Assembly: GCA_945881905.1 (NCBI GenBank)
Contig: CAMCVV010000003.1
Span: forward strand, 22,862-86,861
From: Paenibacillus alvei
Lineage (GTDB): Bacteria > Bacillota > Bacilli > Paenibacillales > NBRC-103111
DNA: 64,000 nucleotides
Direction of reading: 5' to 3'
The stretch's first letter is position 1. Every line of letters begins with the position of its first letter. Positions 56,838 to 64,000 of the stretch are shown here, in pieces. The notes under the pieces are model-generated. The model was not told where the DNA came from and made no database searches. It worked only from the letters and a program-made list of their open reading frames with translations. The position numbers were made by a program, and so were the translations under genes.

Positions 56838-58311
56838 GACGTATCTCCCCCAAACGTTGTTGAGATACCTTCATAGCGAATGCTTGAACTTCACCTTTTA
56901 CTTCTTCTTTTACATGTTTTTTTCTTCGAAATGTATGCAGTGTATCTTGACTCGATGTGACTTGTTTTTGTGGAGTCTCTTCGACGTTCGGATTCGAATC
57001 CATGATATTGACTCCATCAACTTGTTTCTGTTGTTCTTCAAGCAAGAGATCTTCCAAAGCAAATAATGTCGTACACAGTTTCAACGCTTCATCACCATGT
57101 TTCTCAGCTACCAATTCTTTCATACGAAGAATCGGATCTCTCAGCATTTGATTCAGCATACTTTTGGTCAATTTGCGGATCAGTTGTTTTTCCCTATCGT
57201 TTAATTCAGGTAGCTTGTTCAGCAAACTTTCCATCGTTTCTTGATGGACGAGGTTAGCTTTCGTTTGTAACGCTTGGATCACTGGTCGAATACCTAAGGA
57301 TTGCGTCCAATTCGTGAAAGCAGCTACTTCGGGAACAATCATTTCTTCAATTACACGTGCTTCTTTTTGTCTTTCTTGAAAATGACTCTGTACAATCGAT
57401 TCCAGATCATCAATATCATACAAAAAAACATCTGCGAGTTGTCCGATTCTGGGATCAACATCTCGAGGAACAGCAATATCCACAATAAATAGCGGACGTG
57501 ACTTCCGTTTGCGCATCGCTTGCCGAATCAATTCTGGTGACAAAATAAATCCTGGTGCACCTGTTGAGCTAATAATAATATCTGTATCCGGTAAGTAATC
57601 GCGCATGTGGTCAAATGAACAAGGAATTCCTAAGAATTTATTTGCAAGCTCCTCTGCGCGCTCATAGGTGCGATTGACTACAAAAACTTGATTAGCTCCT
57701 TGGGCAAATAAATATTTGACTGTCAGTTCGCTCATTTTCCCTGCACCGATAATCATGACTCGCTTATTGCGATAGCTTCCGAATATGCGCTTGCCTAATT
57801 CAACTGCAGCATAACTCACAGACACTGGATTCTCATCAATCGAGGTCTCCGTGTGAGCTCGTTTGGCCAACGTAATGGCTTGTTTAAATAGCATATTAAA
57901 AAAAGTTCCCGTTGCGCCTAGAGACTGTGCAAGTAAGAAACTATCTCGCACTTGACCCAAGATCTGCGTTTCCCCAATCACCATCGAGTCTAATCCGCAG
58001 GATACTCGAAATAAATGCTCTACGGCTTTATCTTGTTCCTGGGTATACATATACGTTGAGAATTCTTCGCGAGGAATTCGAAACCAGCGTTCAATAAAAG
58101 CCGGAATATAATGCACACATAGATGCGGTCGATCCAATACAGCATATATCTCAGTTCGATTGCACGTAGCTAAAATAACACACTCTAATATGCTCTTGGT
58201 TTCTTTGAGTTCATTCAGTGCTATCGGTAAGTCGGTATTTGAGAAAGTAAATTTCTCTCTAGTTTCGACAGGAGCTGTTCGATGATTCAATCCAATCACG
58301 ACAATATGCAA
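56812..58311 (-). CDS. hemA: Glutamyl-tRNA reductase
   Basis: First committed enzyme of C5 tetrapyrrole synthesis, reducing Glu-tRNA(Glu) to glutamate-1-semialdehyde. 499 residues. GLNHRTAPVETREKFTF at the start; nucleophilic Cys in LATCNRTEIYAV (about residues 48-59); NADPH domain VMIIGAGKMSELTVKYL (about 186-202); C-terminal dimerisation helices. A tail of about 55 residues beyond the usual end is Lys/Gln-rich. The start is TTG at 58311, 5 bases from AGGTG. Confidence 0.96.
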   Translation of the reverse strand: MHIVVIGLNHRTAPVETREKFTFSNTDLPIALNELKETKSILECVILATCNRTEIYAVLDRPHLCVHYIPAFIERWFRIPREEFSTYMYTQEQDKAVEHLFRVSCGLDSMVIGETQILGQVRDSFLLAQSLGATGTFFNMLFKQAITLAKRAHTETSIDENPVSVSYAAVELGKRIFGSYRNKRVMIIGAGKMSELTVKYLFAQGANQVFVVNRTYERAEELANKFLGIPCSFDHMRDYLPDTDIIISSTGAPGFILSPELIRQAMRKRKSRPLFIVDIAVPRDVDPRIGQLADVFLYDIDDLESIVQSHFQERQKEARVIEEMIVPEVAAFTNWTQSLGIRPVIQALQTKANLVHQETMESLLNKLPELNDREKQLIRKLTKSMLNQMLRDPILRMKELVAEKHGDEALKLCTTLFALEDLLLEEQQKQVDGVNIMDSNPNVEETPQKQVTSSQDTLHTFRRKKHVKEEVKGEVQAFAMKVSQQRLGEIRHGHTSPSV

Positions 58312-58344
58312 ATAATCACCTGCTTCAGTTTCAGATTCTAGCTT

Positions 58345-58353
58345 ATTATAGCA
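58345..58353 (-). promoter_or_regulatory. Extended -10 promoter of the hemA cluster
   Basis: Minus-strand TG-C-TATAAT lies 34 bases upstream of the hemA TTG. No clear -35. I see no riboswitch-like structure between it and hemA. Confidence 0.6.
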
Positions 58354-58431
58354 TAATCCTCAATCTGTACAGAACCGAATATTGAAGAAATTATGAATGA
58401 TTGCGTTTATAATGAAATATGGTCGATGGTT

Positions 58432-58962
58432 TTACTGCATAAATTGCGAGATAATGCGATGGTTTAATTCTGCATCCATCTGTGTCCACTTCTCATTTTG
58501 TGAAACGTTGACTTTACCTTCCGAAGAAAGTAAATTTCGATATATGTCATATATATGCTGAAACTGTATAGCGAAATCTTCTAAAGCATCGATCTCCCGA
58601 GCAAGCAATTGTCGCTCACCCGAGAGTTGCCATCTGTGTATGAGTTGCATGAAGGCTTGGATACAGGTGATCCTTGAGATGTAGTCTTCACCATAAGCAA
58701 GAACAACTTTATCATGTGTAAAAGCTACAGTGTATAGCAATTGATGTAAAGCAGATAAAGATGGCGTGTGATGCAACTGCTTATGATGTTGTAAACTCTG
58801 ATTCAAAAGCTCGATCTGATATAACGATACATGAAAGAGAAGATGCTTCACATCTATACGATCCTTCGGTGATTCCACCTGGTTCATCAATTGAGAAACC
58901 GAGCAACTAGCTAAACATAGGATAGCCGCATATCCGATCCATGATCTCATACGCCTACTCAT
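58432..58962 (-). CDS. Unrecognised lipoprotein
   Basis: About 176 residues from the ATG at 58962. A basic start (MSRRMR) is followed by a hydrophobic stretch and lipobox ILCLASC, with Cys20 as the predicted lipid-modified residue. The mature part is alpha-helical and His/Gln/Leu-rich with no motif I know. AAGGGGTG is 9 bases upstream; ATG at 58971 is an alternative, and the ORF stays open to 59079. It sits between speD and hemA, where B. subtilis has ysxD. I do not recognise the family. Confidence 0.6.
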   Translation of the reverse strand: MSRRMRSWIGYAAILCLASCSVSQLMNQVESPKDRIDVKHLLFHVSLYQIELLNQSLQHHKQLHHTPSLSALHQLLYTVAFTHDKVVLAYGEDYISRITCIQAFMQLIHRWQLSGERQLLAREIDALEDFAIQFQHIYDIYRNLLSSEGKVNVSQNEKWTQMDAELNHRIISQFMQ

Positions 58963-59029
58963 CTTGCGCATCACCCCTTCTCCATACATCACATCATGAC
59001 GTTCCTTCATCAGCATATGTATGCCGACA

Positions 59030-59066
59030 CAAAGAAATGACCACAGCATGGTAGCTGTGGTCATTT
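59030..59066 (-). terminator. Terminator after speD
   Basis: A perfect 13-bp stem, AAATGACCACAGC with GCTGTGGTCATTT and a six-base loop, starts 16 bases after the speD stop and is followed by CTTTGTG. It lies upstream of the lipoprotein start. Confidence 0.8.
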
Positions 59067-59081
59067 CGATATAAGACATTA

Positions 59082-59486
59082 TTATGATTGGACAAGTTCC
59101 GTCTGTTGAATGATTGGGTTTTGTACAGTGATTTCGCCGATACCGCGTATAAGCTTCTTCGCATATGTTTCTTTGGGTTGCAATACCGAAATCATGTAAT
59201 CAATAGCGAGTTGCGGGTCAACTGTTTCACCACACGTATAGCAATCTAGTGCAGCAAAACCTCTCTCAGGGTAAGTATGAATGGAGAGATGACTTTCTGA
59301 TAATAGTACTAATACTGTTGCTCCTTGTGGGTCAAATTGCTTTGCTTGTACTGATAATACTGTCGCTCCGCAAACCTCTGCAGCTTCAATCATCTGCGCT
59401 TTTAACCAATCAGCGTTATTCAGATGTTCGAAATCTACACCCCAAGTGTCTACAGCAACGTGTCTTCCGAAAGTCGAATATTCCAT
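59082..59486 (-). CDS. speD: S-adenosylmethionine decarboxylase proenzyme
   Basis: Pyruvoyl enzyme producing decarboxylated SAM for spermidine synthesis. About 134 residues. Self-processing site and active-site motif are in LLSESHLSIHTYPERG: the chain breaks at the Glu-Ser bond and the Ser becomes pyruvoyl. The catalytic Cys lies in LDCYTCGETVDP. ATG at 59486 follows AAGGGGGA and gives the usual MEYSTFGRHV start; the longer reading is rejected. A single gene separates it from the haem cluster. Confidence 0.95.
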   Translation of the reverse strand: MEYSTFGRHVAVDTWGVDFEHLNNADWLKAQMIEAAEVCGATVLSVQAKQFDPQGATVLVLLSESHLSIHTYPERGFAALDCYTCGETVDPQLAIDYMISVLQPKETYAKKLIRGIGEITVQNPIIQQTELVQS

Positions 59487-59663
59487 CTTCCGGTTCCCCC
59501 TTCCTAGGAATAAAATAAATAAAAATTTCATCCGCTAGGACCTACGTCATTCACTTCCCGAGGGTTTGATATCTCGCAACATTCAATGTCCTGAGTGAAT
59601 CCTGGTTCCTATAATGTTTTCAACGAGATTAAAAATAACATCAATTGAACAGAAATGCAATAG

Positions 59664-59706
59664 TTTTTTTAAAAAAAACATGAGCTCTTCACAGAGCCCA
59701 TCATGT
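59664..59706 (-). terminator. Terminator after the 195-residue unknown gene
   Basis: Minus-strand ACATGATGGGCTC pairs with GAGCTCATGT (one bulge) around TGTGAA, followed by a run of eight T. The remaining 59532-59663 holds the speD upstream region; I see no clear promoter in it. Confidence 0.85.
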
Positions 59707-59759
59707 AATCGTTACCTATTTATTTAAAATGATAGTTATGAGCGCATGTTTTTGTTTAT

Positions 59760-60347
59760 TTATGCTTCAAGAACAAATAACCGATAAGCAAGCTGCTTAA
59801 GTTGGTCATCAATTTGAGCATGAACATCAGTCTGATTCGAATGATATCGTAACGCGAGTAATTGATCGATGTAATGATGCGTGTGTTGTATTTCCTTCTC
59901 TACGTCTAGACGATGAAACTGTTTTTCGAATTGCTCGAGCGCATTCTTATGCTCATAAATCAATTGTTCTTTCATATCTTTCACTTCAACAATTTTAACT
60001 ACTTTACCATAATGATACGAATAAACTACCTTATAATTATGATAAACCCGATGAACAATCGCATCGCCTTTAAATTCTGAAACAACTTTACGCATAAAAT
60101 TAACTACATTTGAATTATTAATTCGGCAAGAGCCATAGAAGTGAAATTCATCTGATTTTTGTTCGAATGTAAGCGAAATTGCTTGCGCACAATCATCTTG
60201 AAAAACAAACTCATGATTTCCATTTTCGAGAACTTTGACTTGTGAAGTAATTCGCTGATCATCACACATACTCATGAACTTGGACATATCGACTCGCGTC
60301 AATCGTAGGCAGGTTTTGACATATTCTGTCGCTAACCTTTGTGCCAT
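59760..60347 (-). CDS. Unrecognised 195-residue protein
   Basis: No signal peptide or TM. The N-terminal half looks alpha/beta (MAQRLATEYVKTCLRLTRVD, YGSCRINNSNVVNFMRKVV) and the last third is helical with His/Gln/Glu-rich heptads (EHKNALEQFEKQFHRLDVEK), perhaps a coiled coil. GAGGGA is a good ribosome site before the ATG. It has its own terminator and an upstream TATAAT (60407-60402) without a good -35. It lies between ysxC and speD; I do not recognise a family or function. Confidence 0.75.
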   Translation of the reverse strand: MAQRLATEYVKTCLRLTRVDMSKFMSMCDDQRITSQVKVLENGNHEFVFQDDCAQAISLTFEQKSDEFHFYGSCRINNSNVVNFMRKVVSEFKGDAIVHRVYHNYKVVYSYHYGKVVKIVEVKDMKEQLIYEHKNALEQFEKQFHRLDVEKEIQHTHHYIDQLLALRYHSNQTDVHAQIDDQLKQLAYRLFVLEA

Positions 60348-60655
60348 AAAAATCCCTCGATTCTTTTTTATGAAGCCATTAAATAAATACTCTTAAATCT
60401 TATTATACTATACCCTTTGCAATAATTCTCTTGGACAACTCGTTGTATTTAGCCAAATTCCTAACAAAATGCATGTCTAAGCCAAAGTTGTCGCTTATAC
60501 CTCTAGAAAACTAAGTAAACCTTCATTTGTTAGCCTTTTTTGATGGTTCTCAAACATTCAGTTCCATTTTTTGCTTTTCTTTGTTGAATGCGTTTGTTTG
60601 AAGTATATGCGACTTCACTGTGACATATGCGAACAAGAAGTTGAATGAGCTTTCT
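60348..60655. other. 308-base intergenic region between ysxC and the unknown gene
   Basis: AT-rich. The only recognisable element is a minus-strand TATAAT at 60407-60402, 55 bases before the gene at 60347, lacking a spaced -35. No terminator after ysxC, ORF, tRNA or repeat was seen. Confidence 0.5.
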
Positions 60656-61282
60656 TCATCCATGATGAATCTGTTCGTGAGGCAGATCATTCACCGCATT
60701 TTCGATGATTTCCCATATCAGTTCTTCACCCATACGTTCAATCGTCGAAAATAACACCAGCGGCTTACTCGGAATCATGCCCAGTCGTTCTCTGATGATT
60801 TTAGTATGCTTAACTCTTTGCGTTTTTGGGATTTTATCAGTTTTCGTAGCTACGACTAGAACAGGTATGTCATGATAGATTAACCACTGATACATCTGCT
60901 GATCGTCCATAGAAGGTGGATGTCTCAAATCAACGAGTAACAGCAAGAGTTTCAATGGTTCTCGCTCTAATAAATATGACTCGATAAATGTCCCCCAAAG
61001 AGCTCTCTTCGTTTTGGAAACTCTTGCATACCCATAACCAGGGAGATCTACTACATATAAACTTTGGTTGATGAAATAGAAGTTCAAGGTTTGTGTTTTC
61101 CCTGGACTGGAACTCGTTCGTGCGAGTTGCTTTCGACCGAGCATTTTATTGATTAACGATGATTTCCCTACATTAGATCTTCCTGCTAAAGCAATTTCAG
61201 GCAAGTTGCTATCAGGGTATTGCGCAGCAGATACCGCACTAATGATAAACTCAGCTTGTTTGATTTTCATCAAGGAACACAC
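60656..61282 (-). CDS. ysxC: Ribosome biogenesis GTPase YsxC/EngB
   Basis: Essential GTPase for 50S assembly. 208 residues. G1 GRSNVGKSSLINKML (about residues 34-48), the switch region ARTSSSPGKTQTLNF, G3 VVDLPGYGYARVSK, G4 VATKTDKI. GGAG is 5 bases from the GTG at 61282; the ATG at 61270 gives the more usual N terminus MKIKQAEF but is far from the site. Directly downstream of lonA, as in B. subtilis. Confidence 0.96.
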   Translation of the reverse strand: MCSLMKIKQAEFIISAVSAAQYPDSNLPEIALAGRSNVGKSSLINKMLGRKQLARTSSSPGKTQTLNFYFINQSLYVVDLPGYGYARVSKTKRALWGTFIESYLLEREPLKLLLLLVDLRHPPSMDDQQMYQWLIYHDIPVLVVATKTDKIPKTQRVKHTKIIRERLGMIPSKPLVLFSTIERMGEELIWEIIENAVNDLPHEQIHHG

Positions 61283-61296
61283 TCTTTCTCCAGTCT

Positions 61297-63645
61297 TTAT
61301 ATGCCTAGCTCAACATTTCCAATATTTCGGACTAAGGCATATTCCAAAACTTGATCCATATGATGAACAGGAATGAATTTCAGAACTTGTCGGATACTTT
61401 CAGGAATTTCTTGGATATCTCTCTCGTTGTCTTGTGGAATGAGTACAGTTGTAATCCCTGCTCGGTGAGCAGCTAGAGCTTTCTCTTTTAATCCACCTAT
61501 AGCTAATATACGGCCTCTCAATGTGATCTCACCTGTCATTGCTACTTGCTTCGATACAGGGATTTGACTTAATGCAGAGATCAGTGCTGTTGCCATCGTA
61601 ATGCCTGCTGAAGGACCGTCCTTAGGAATCGCACCTTCTGGAATATGGATGTGAATATCACTCTTTTCATGAAAATCTGGTGCAAAATTAAAATGTTGCG
61701 CACGCGAACGCGTGTAGCTCAAAGCAGCTTGAGCTGACTCTTTCATCACATCGCCAAGCTTACCTGTAAGCGTTAGTTTTCCTGTGCCAGGCAATACGGA
61801 GACTTCTATGATTAATGTATCTCCACCGACTTCAGTCCATGCCAAACCAGTAACAGCTCCGACCTGGTCTTGTTGTTCTATCATTTTGTAGCGGAATTTT
61901 GAAGGCCCTAGATAGTCATCGAGTTGAGCTTCGTTCACTTCAACAAGTTGCGTCGGATCGATCACGATGACTTTAGCGGTCTTTCGACAAATACTCGCGA
62001 GTTGTTGCTCTAAGTTCCTCACACCCGACTCTCGCGTGTATTCTCTAATTATTTTCAATAAAGTAGAATCATCCATTCGTAACTGGTGGACTTGCAGACC
62101 GTGATCTTTGAGTTGCTTAGGTAATAAATAACGGACAGCAATTTGTAATTTTTCCCATTCTGTATATCCGGGAATATACAACAACTCCATGCGATCGAGC
62201 AATGGTCTAGGAATGTTATGAACTGCATTCGCTGTCGTAATGAACATGACCTGGGATAAATCAAATGGAAGCTCAATGAAATGATCACTGAACGTGTTGT
62301 TTTGCTCTGGATCCAATACTTCAAGTAATGCCGATGCAGGATCTCCTCGAAAATCCATCGAGATTTTATCAATTTCATCTAATAAGACAATGGGATTGTT
62401 CGTGCCCGCATTTTTAATTCCTTGAATAATTCGACCTGGCATCGCTCCTACATACGTTCTGCGATGTCCGCGGATTTCAGCTTCATCTCGAACTCCGCCT
62501 AATGAGATGCGGATGAATTTCCGATTCATGCAACGAGCTAATGAACGTGCGATCGAAGTCTTGCCTACTCCAGGTGGGCCTACCAGACAAAGAATGGGAC
62601 CTTTGAGTTTTTGCACGAGCTTTTGTACAGCTAAATATTCGAGCACTCGCTCTTTTAGTTTTTCTAGACCGTAATGATCTTCATTCAATATGTTCTCGGC
62701 ATCTACAATATTTATTTCGTCTTTCGTGTTCTTTGCCCAAGGCAAACCTAACAACCAATCGATGTAGTTACGAATGATTCCTCCTTCTGCTGAAGAAGCA
62801 GGCATTTTCTCTAATCGATCGATTTCTTTCTCGATTTTTGCATGGATTAATTCAGGATATACACCTTGAGCAAGCAGTTCACGCAAATCATCGATTTCTC
62901 CTGAGCGTCCTTCTTTTTCGCCGAGTTCTTTTTGTATAGCTTTCATTTGTTCGCGTAAATAATATTCTTTTTGCGTTTTCTCCATTTGTTTTTTGACACG
63001 TTGACTAATTTTGCGTTCGATTTCCAAAACTTCACGTTCATTGTTAAGAATTTGCAAGATTTTCTCGAGACGTTCACGAATATCAATGGTTTTTAGAATC
63101 TCTTGTTTATCCGAGATTTTTAAAGAAAGATGACTGCAAATCACATCTGCTAAGCGACCTGGTTGTTCAATATCAGCTACAGCCGTTAATGTTTCTGGTG
63201 TTATTTTTTTGGATAAATGAATGTATTGTTCGAATTGAGTTAGTACTGCTCTCATCAGTGCTTCAATCTCAGCATCCGTCGAATCCTGCTCTGGAAGTTC
63301 ACTAGCCATGACCTCATAAAAGCTTTCATTCGGTATGAAATTCACAATTTCTGCTCGAATGACTCCTTCAACAAGTACGCGAATGGTTCCATTAGGCAAC
63401 TTCAGCATTTGTTTGATTTGAGCGATCGTCCCAACTTGGTAAATATCTTCATGATTCGGCACTTCAATATTCATCTCGGATTGTGAACAAAGAAGGATCA
63501 TATTTTCTTCAAGCATTGCTTTTTCCAAAGCTTTCACTGACTTGTCACGACCAACATCTAAGTGCAATACCATACTTGGATACACGAGTAATCCCCTTAA
63601 TGGTAATAAAGGTAGCTTGCGTAACTTCGCTTTGACTGGTCCCAT
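61297..63645 (-). CDS. lonA: ATP-dependent protease LonA
   Basis: Hexameric cytosolic quality-control protease. About 782 residues. N-terminal substrate domain ([16 protein letters not shown]), a coiled-coil region ([16 protein letters not shown]), AAA+ module with Walker [16 protein letters not shown] (about 353-367) and Walker [11 protein letters not shown], and a protease domain with catalytic Ser in [15 protein letters not shown] and Lys in [20 protein letters not shown] at 63645 lies 13 bases from AGGAGG; the GTG at 63657 is only one base from it. Confidence 0.97.
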   Translation of the reverse strand: MGPVKAKLRKLPLLPLRGLLVYPSMVLHLDVGRDKSVKALEKAMLEENMILLCSQSEMNIEVPNHEDIYQVGTIAQIKQMLKLPNGTIRVLVEGVIRAEIVNFIPNESFYEVMASELPEQDSTDAEIEALMRAVLTQFEQYIHLSKKITPETLTAVADIEQPGRLADVICSHLSLKISDKQEILKTIDIRERLEKILQILNNEREVLEIERKISQRVKKQMEKTQKEYYLREQMKAIQKELGEKEGRSGEIDDLRELLAQGVYPELIHAKIEKEIDRLEKMPASSAEGGIIRNYIDWLLGLPWAKNTKDEINIVDAENILNEDHYGLEKLKERVLEYLAVQKLVQKLKGPILCLVGPPGVGKTSIARSLARCMNRKFIRISLGGVRDEAEIRGHRRTYVGAMPGRIIQGIKNAGTNNPIVLLDEIDKISMDFRGDPASALLEVLDPEQNNTFSDHFIELPFDLSQVMFITTANAVHNIPRPLLDRMELLYIPGYTEWEKLQIAVRYLLPKQLKDHGLQVHQLRMDDSTLLKIIREYTRESGVRNLEQQLASICRKTAKVIVIDPTQLVEVNEAQLDDYLGPSKFRYKMIEQQDQVGAVTGLAWTEVGGDTLIIEVSVLPGTGKLTLTGKLGDVMKESAQAALSYTRSRAQHFNFAPDFHEKSDIHIHIPEGAIPKDGPSAGITMATALISALSQIPVSKQVAMTGEITLRGRILAIGGLKEKALAAHRAGITTVLIPQDNERDIQEIPESIRQVLKFIPVHHMDQVLEYALVRNIGNVELGI

Positions 63646-63670
63646 TCGCTTCTTCACACCTCCTGAGAGC

Positions 63671-63686
63671 TCTTACACGTGAAACA
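63671..63686. other. parS-like site upstream of lonA
   Basis: TCTTACACGTGAAACA (plus strand) agrees with parS, TGTTTCACGTGAAACA, at 14 of 16 positions, with the right half perfect. It lies between the lonA start and the lonB stop. Confidence 0.4.
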
Positions 63687-63768
63687 ATAACCTCATGTTA
63701 CTATGAATGTATCTTATCAAAATATAGTTCAAAACACCAATAAGCAAAAAATTACAGATTTTCCTTCC

Positions 63769-64000
63769 TTATGTTTCACTGATAGGTGACGATAAGGAAT
63801 GGAGGATGGGATGAGCGACTTGCGGGTTTAACCGTTCGGCTCTTGATGGAAATAACGTTATCGGGGATGGTATGCCTATCCCTAAAACAAGTTGAAATAC
63901 ATCTTCAATCGTATCTACAGCAATGACTTCAACATGAGGTATGTTGGCAAATAGGTCTTGCCAGTTCTCTGACGGAATAATAATTTTCGTTGCTCCTGCA
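63769..64000 (-). CDS. lonB: ATP-dependent protease LonB, C-terminal end
   Basis: Seventy-six codons to the TAA at 63769; the rest is beyond the right edge. The fragment starts AGATKIIIPSENWQDLF and continues HVEVIAVDTIEDVFQLVLG, the closing segment of Lon-type protease domains. B. subtilis has lonB directly upstream of lonA; LonB there is forespore-specific. About 20 residues beyond the usual end (PHPILHS region) are not recognisable. The call depends on synteny plus this short match. Confidence 0.75.
   Translation of the reverse strand, partial: AGATKIIIPSENWQDLFANIPHVEVIAVDTIEDVFQLVLGIGIPSPITLFPSRAERLNPQVAHPILHSLSSPISET

Noticed and set aside
60402..60440. Full sigma-A promoter for the 195-residue unknown gene
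   Set aside because: TATAAT is good, but the nearest TTG boxes are 9 or 25 bases away, so only the -10 is reported.

Overview
The window is a stretch of chromosome from an endospore-forming, low-to-moderate GC Firmicute of the Bacillales. Spore morphogenesis, sporulation signalling and germination genes (spoVB, safA-like, spo0B, spoIVFA/FB, spoIIB-like, spoVID-like, a gerA operon, lonB) are interleaved with housekeeping genes. Gene order follows, almost collinearly, the Bacillus subtilis block lonB-lonA-ysxC-hemA...-spoVID-valS-folC-spoIIB-radC-mreBCD-minCD-spoIVFAB-rplU-prp-rpmA-spo0B-obg-pheB-pheA...-ruvAB-queA-tgt-yajC-spoVB-comN-secDF. Separate secD and secF, a ruvC gene, a SpoIID-domain protein between ruvB and queA, DUF4321 next to the SPOR-domain protein and a CobA-HemD fusion point to a Paenibacillaceae-like member rather than Bacillus. 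That placement is inference from synteny and gene content; no 16S rRNA gene is present.

Layout. Positions 1-4000 (minus strand): a partial cation efflux gene, secF/secD with its own promoter, an NAD(P)-binding protein and comN. Positions 4190-6680 (plus): spoVB and an AT-rich PAP2-type membrane phosphatase. Positions 6780-13650 (minus): yajC, tgt, queA, a SpoIID/LytB-domain protein, ruvB, ruvA, ruvC. Positions 13840-15820: an orphan SigW-like sigma factor (plus) converging on a LysM spore protein (minus). Positions 15950-20590 (minus): an amino-acid operon pheB-hom-thrB-pheA-ilvE. Positions 20700-30930 (minus): obg, spo0B, rpmA, prp, rplU with its leader, spoIVFB/FA, rodA, minD/minC, mreD/C/B, then radC. 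Positions 31845-36802 (plus): a gerA-gerC-gerB-gerB germination operon whose two gerB copies are a tandem duplication. Positions 36950-43824 (minus): DUF4321, SpoIIB-like, murC, folC, valS with a valine T-box. Positions 44516-58311 (minus): spoVID-like, an RluA-type pseudouridine synthase, and a large tetrapyrrole cluster hemA-hemX-sirC-hemC-cobA/hemD-hemB-hemE-hemH-hemY-hemL. Positions 58430-64000 (minus): a lipoprotein, speD, an unrecognised 195-residue protein, ysxC, lonA and the 3' end of lonB.

How the genes work together. The tetrapyrrole cluster covers glutamyl-tRNA to uroporphyrinogen III, the sirohaem side branch, and the coproporphyrin branch; only the final haem synthase (ChdC/HemQ) is not here. 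MreBCD, RodA and MinCD form a cell-shape and division unit beside the SpoIVFA/FB sigma-K checkpoint. YajC, SecD and SecF support protein export. The germination operon sits where Bacillus carries maf, in opposite orientation to its neighbours.

Nothing looks like an undescribed defence or mobile system: I saw no CRISPR array, integrase, transposase or tRNA gene. The more unusual signals are a GC-rich patch inside hemC, the AT-rich PAP2 gene, the gerB duplication with a duplicated junction, 22-bp repeats abutting the valS promoter, a repeated palindrome around the pheB promoter, two parS-like palindromes and the anti-sigma-less SigW homologue.
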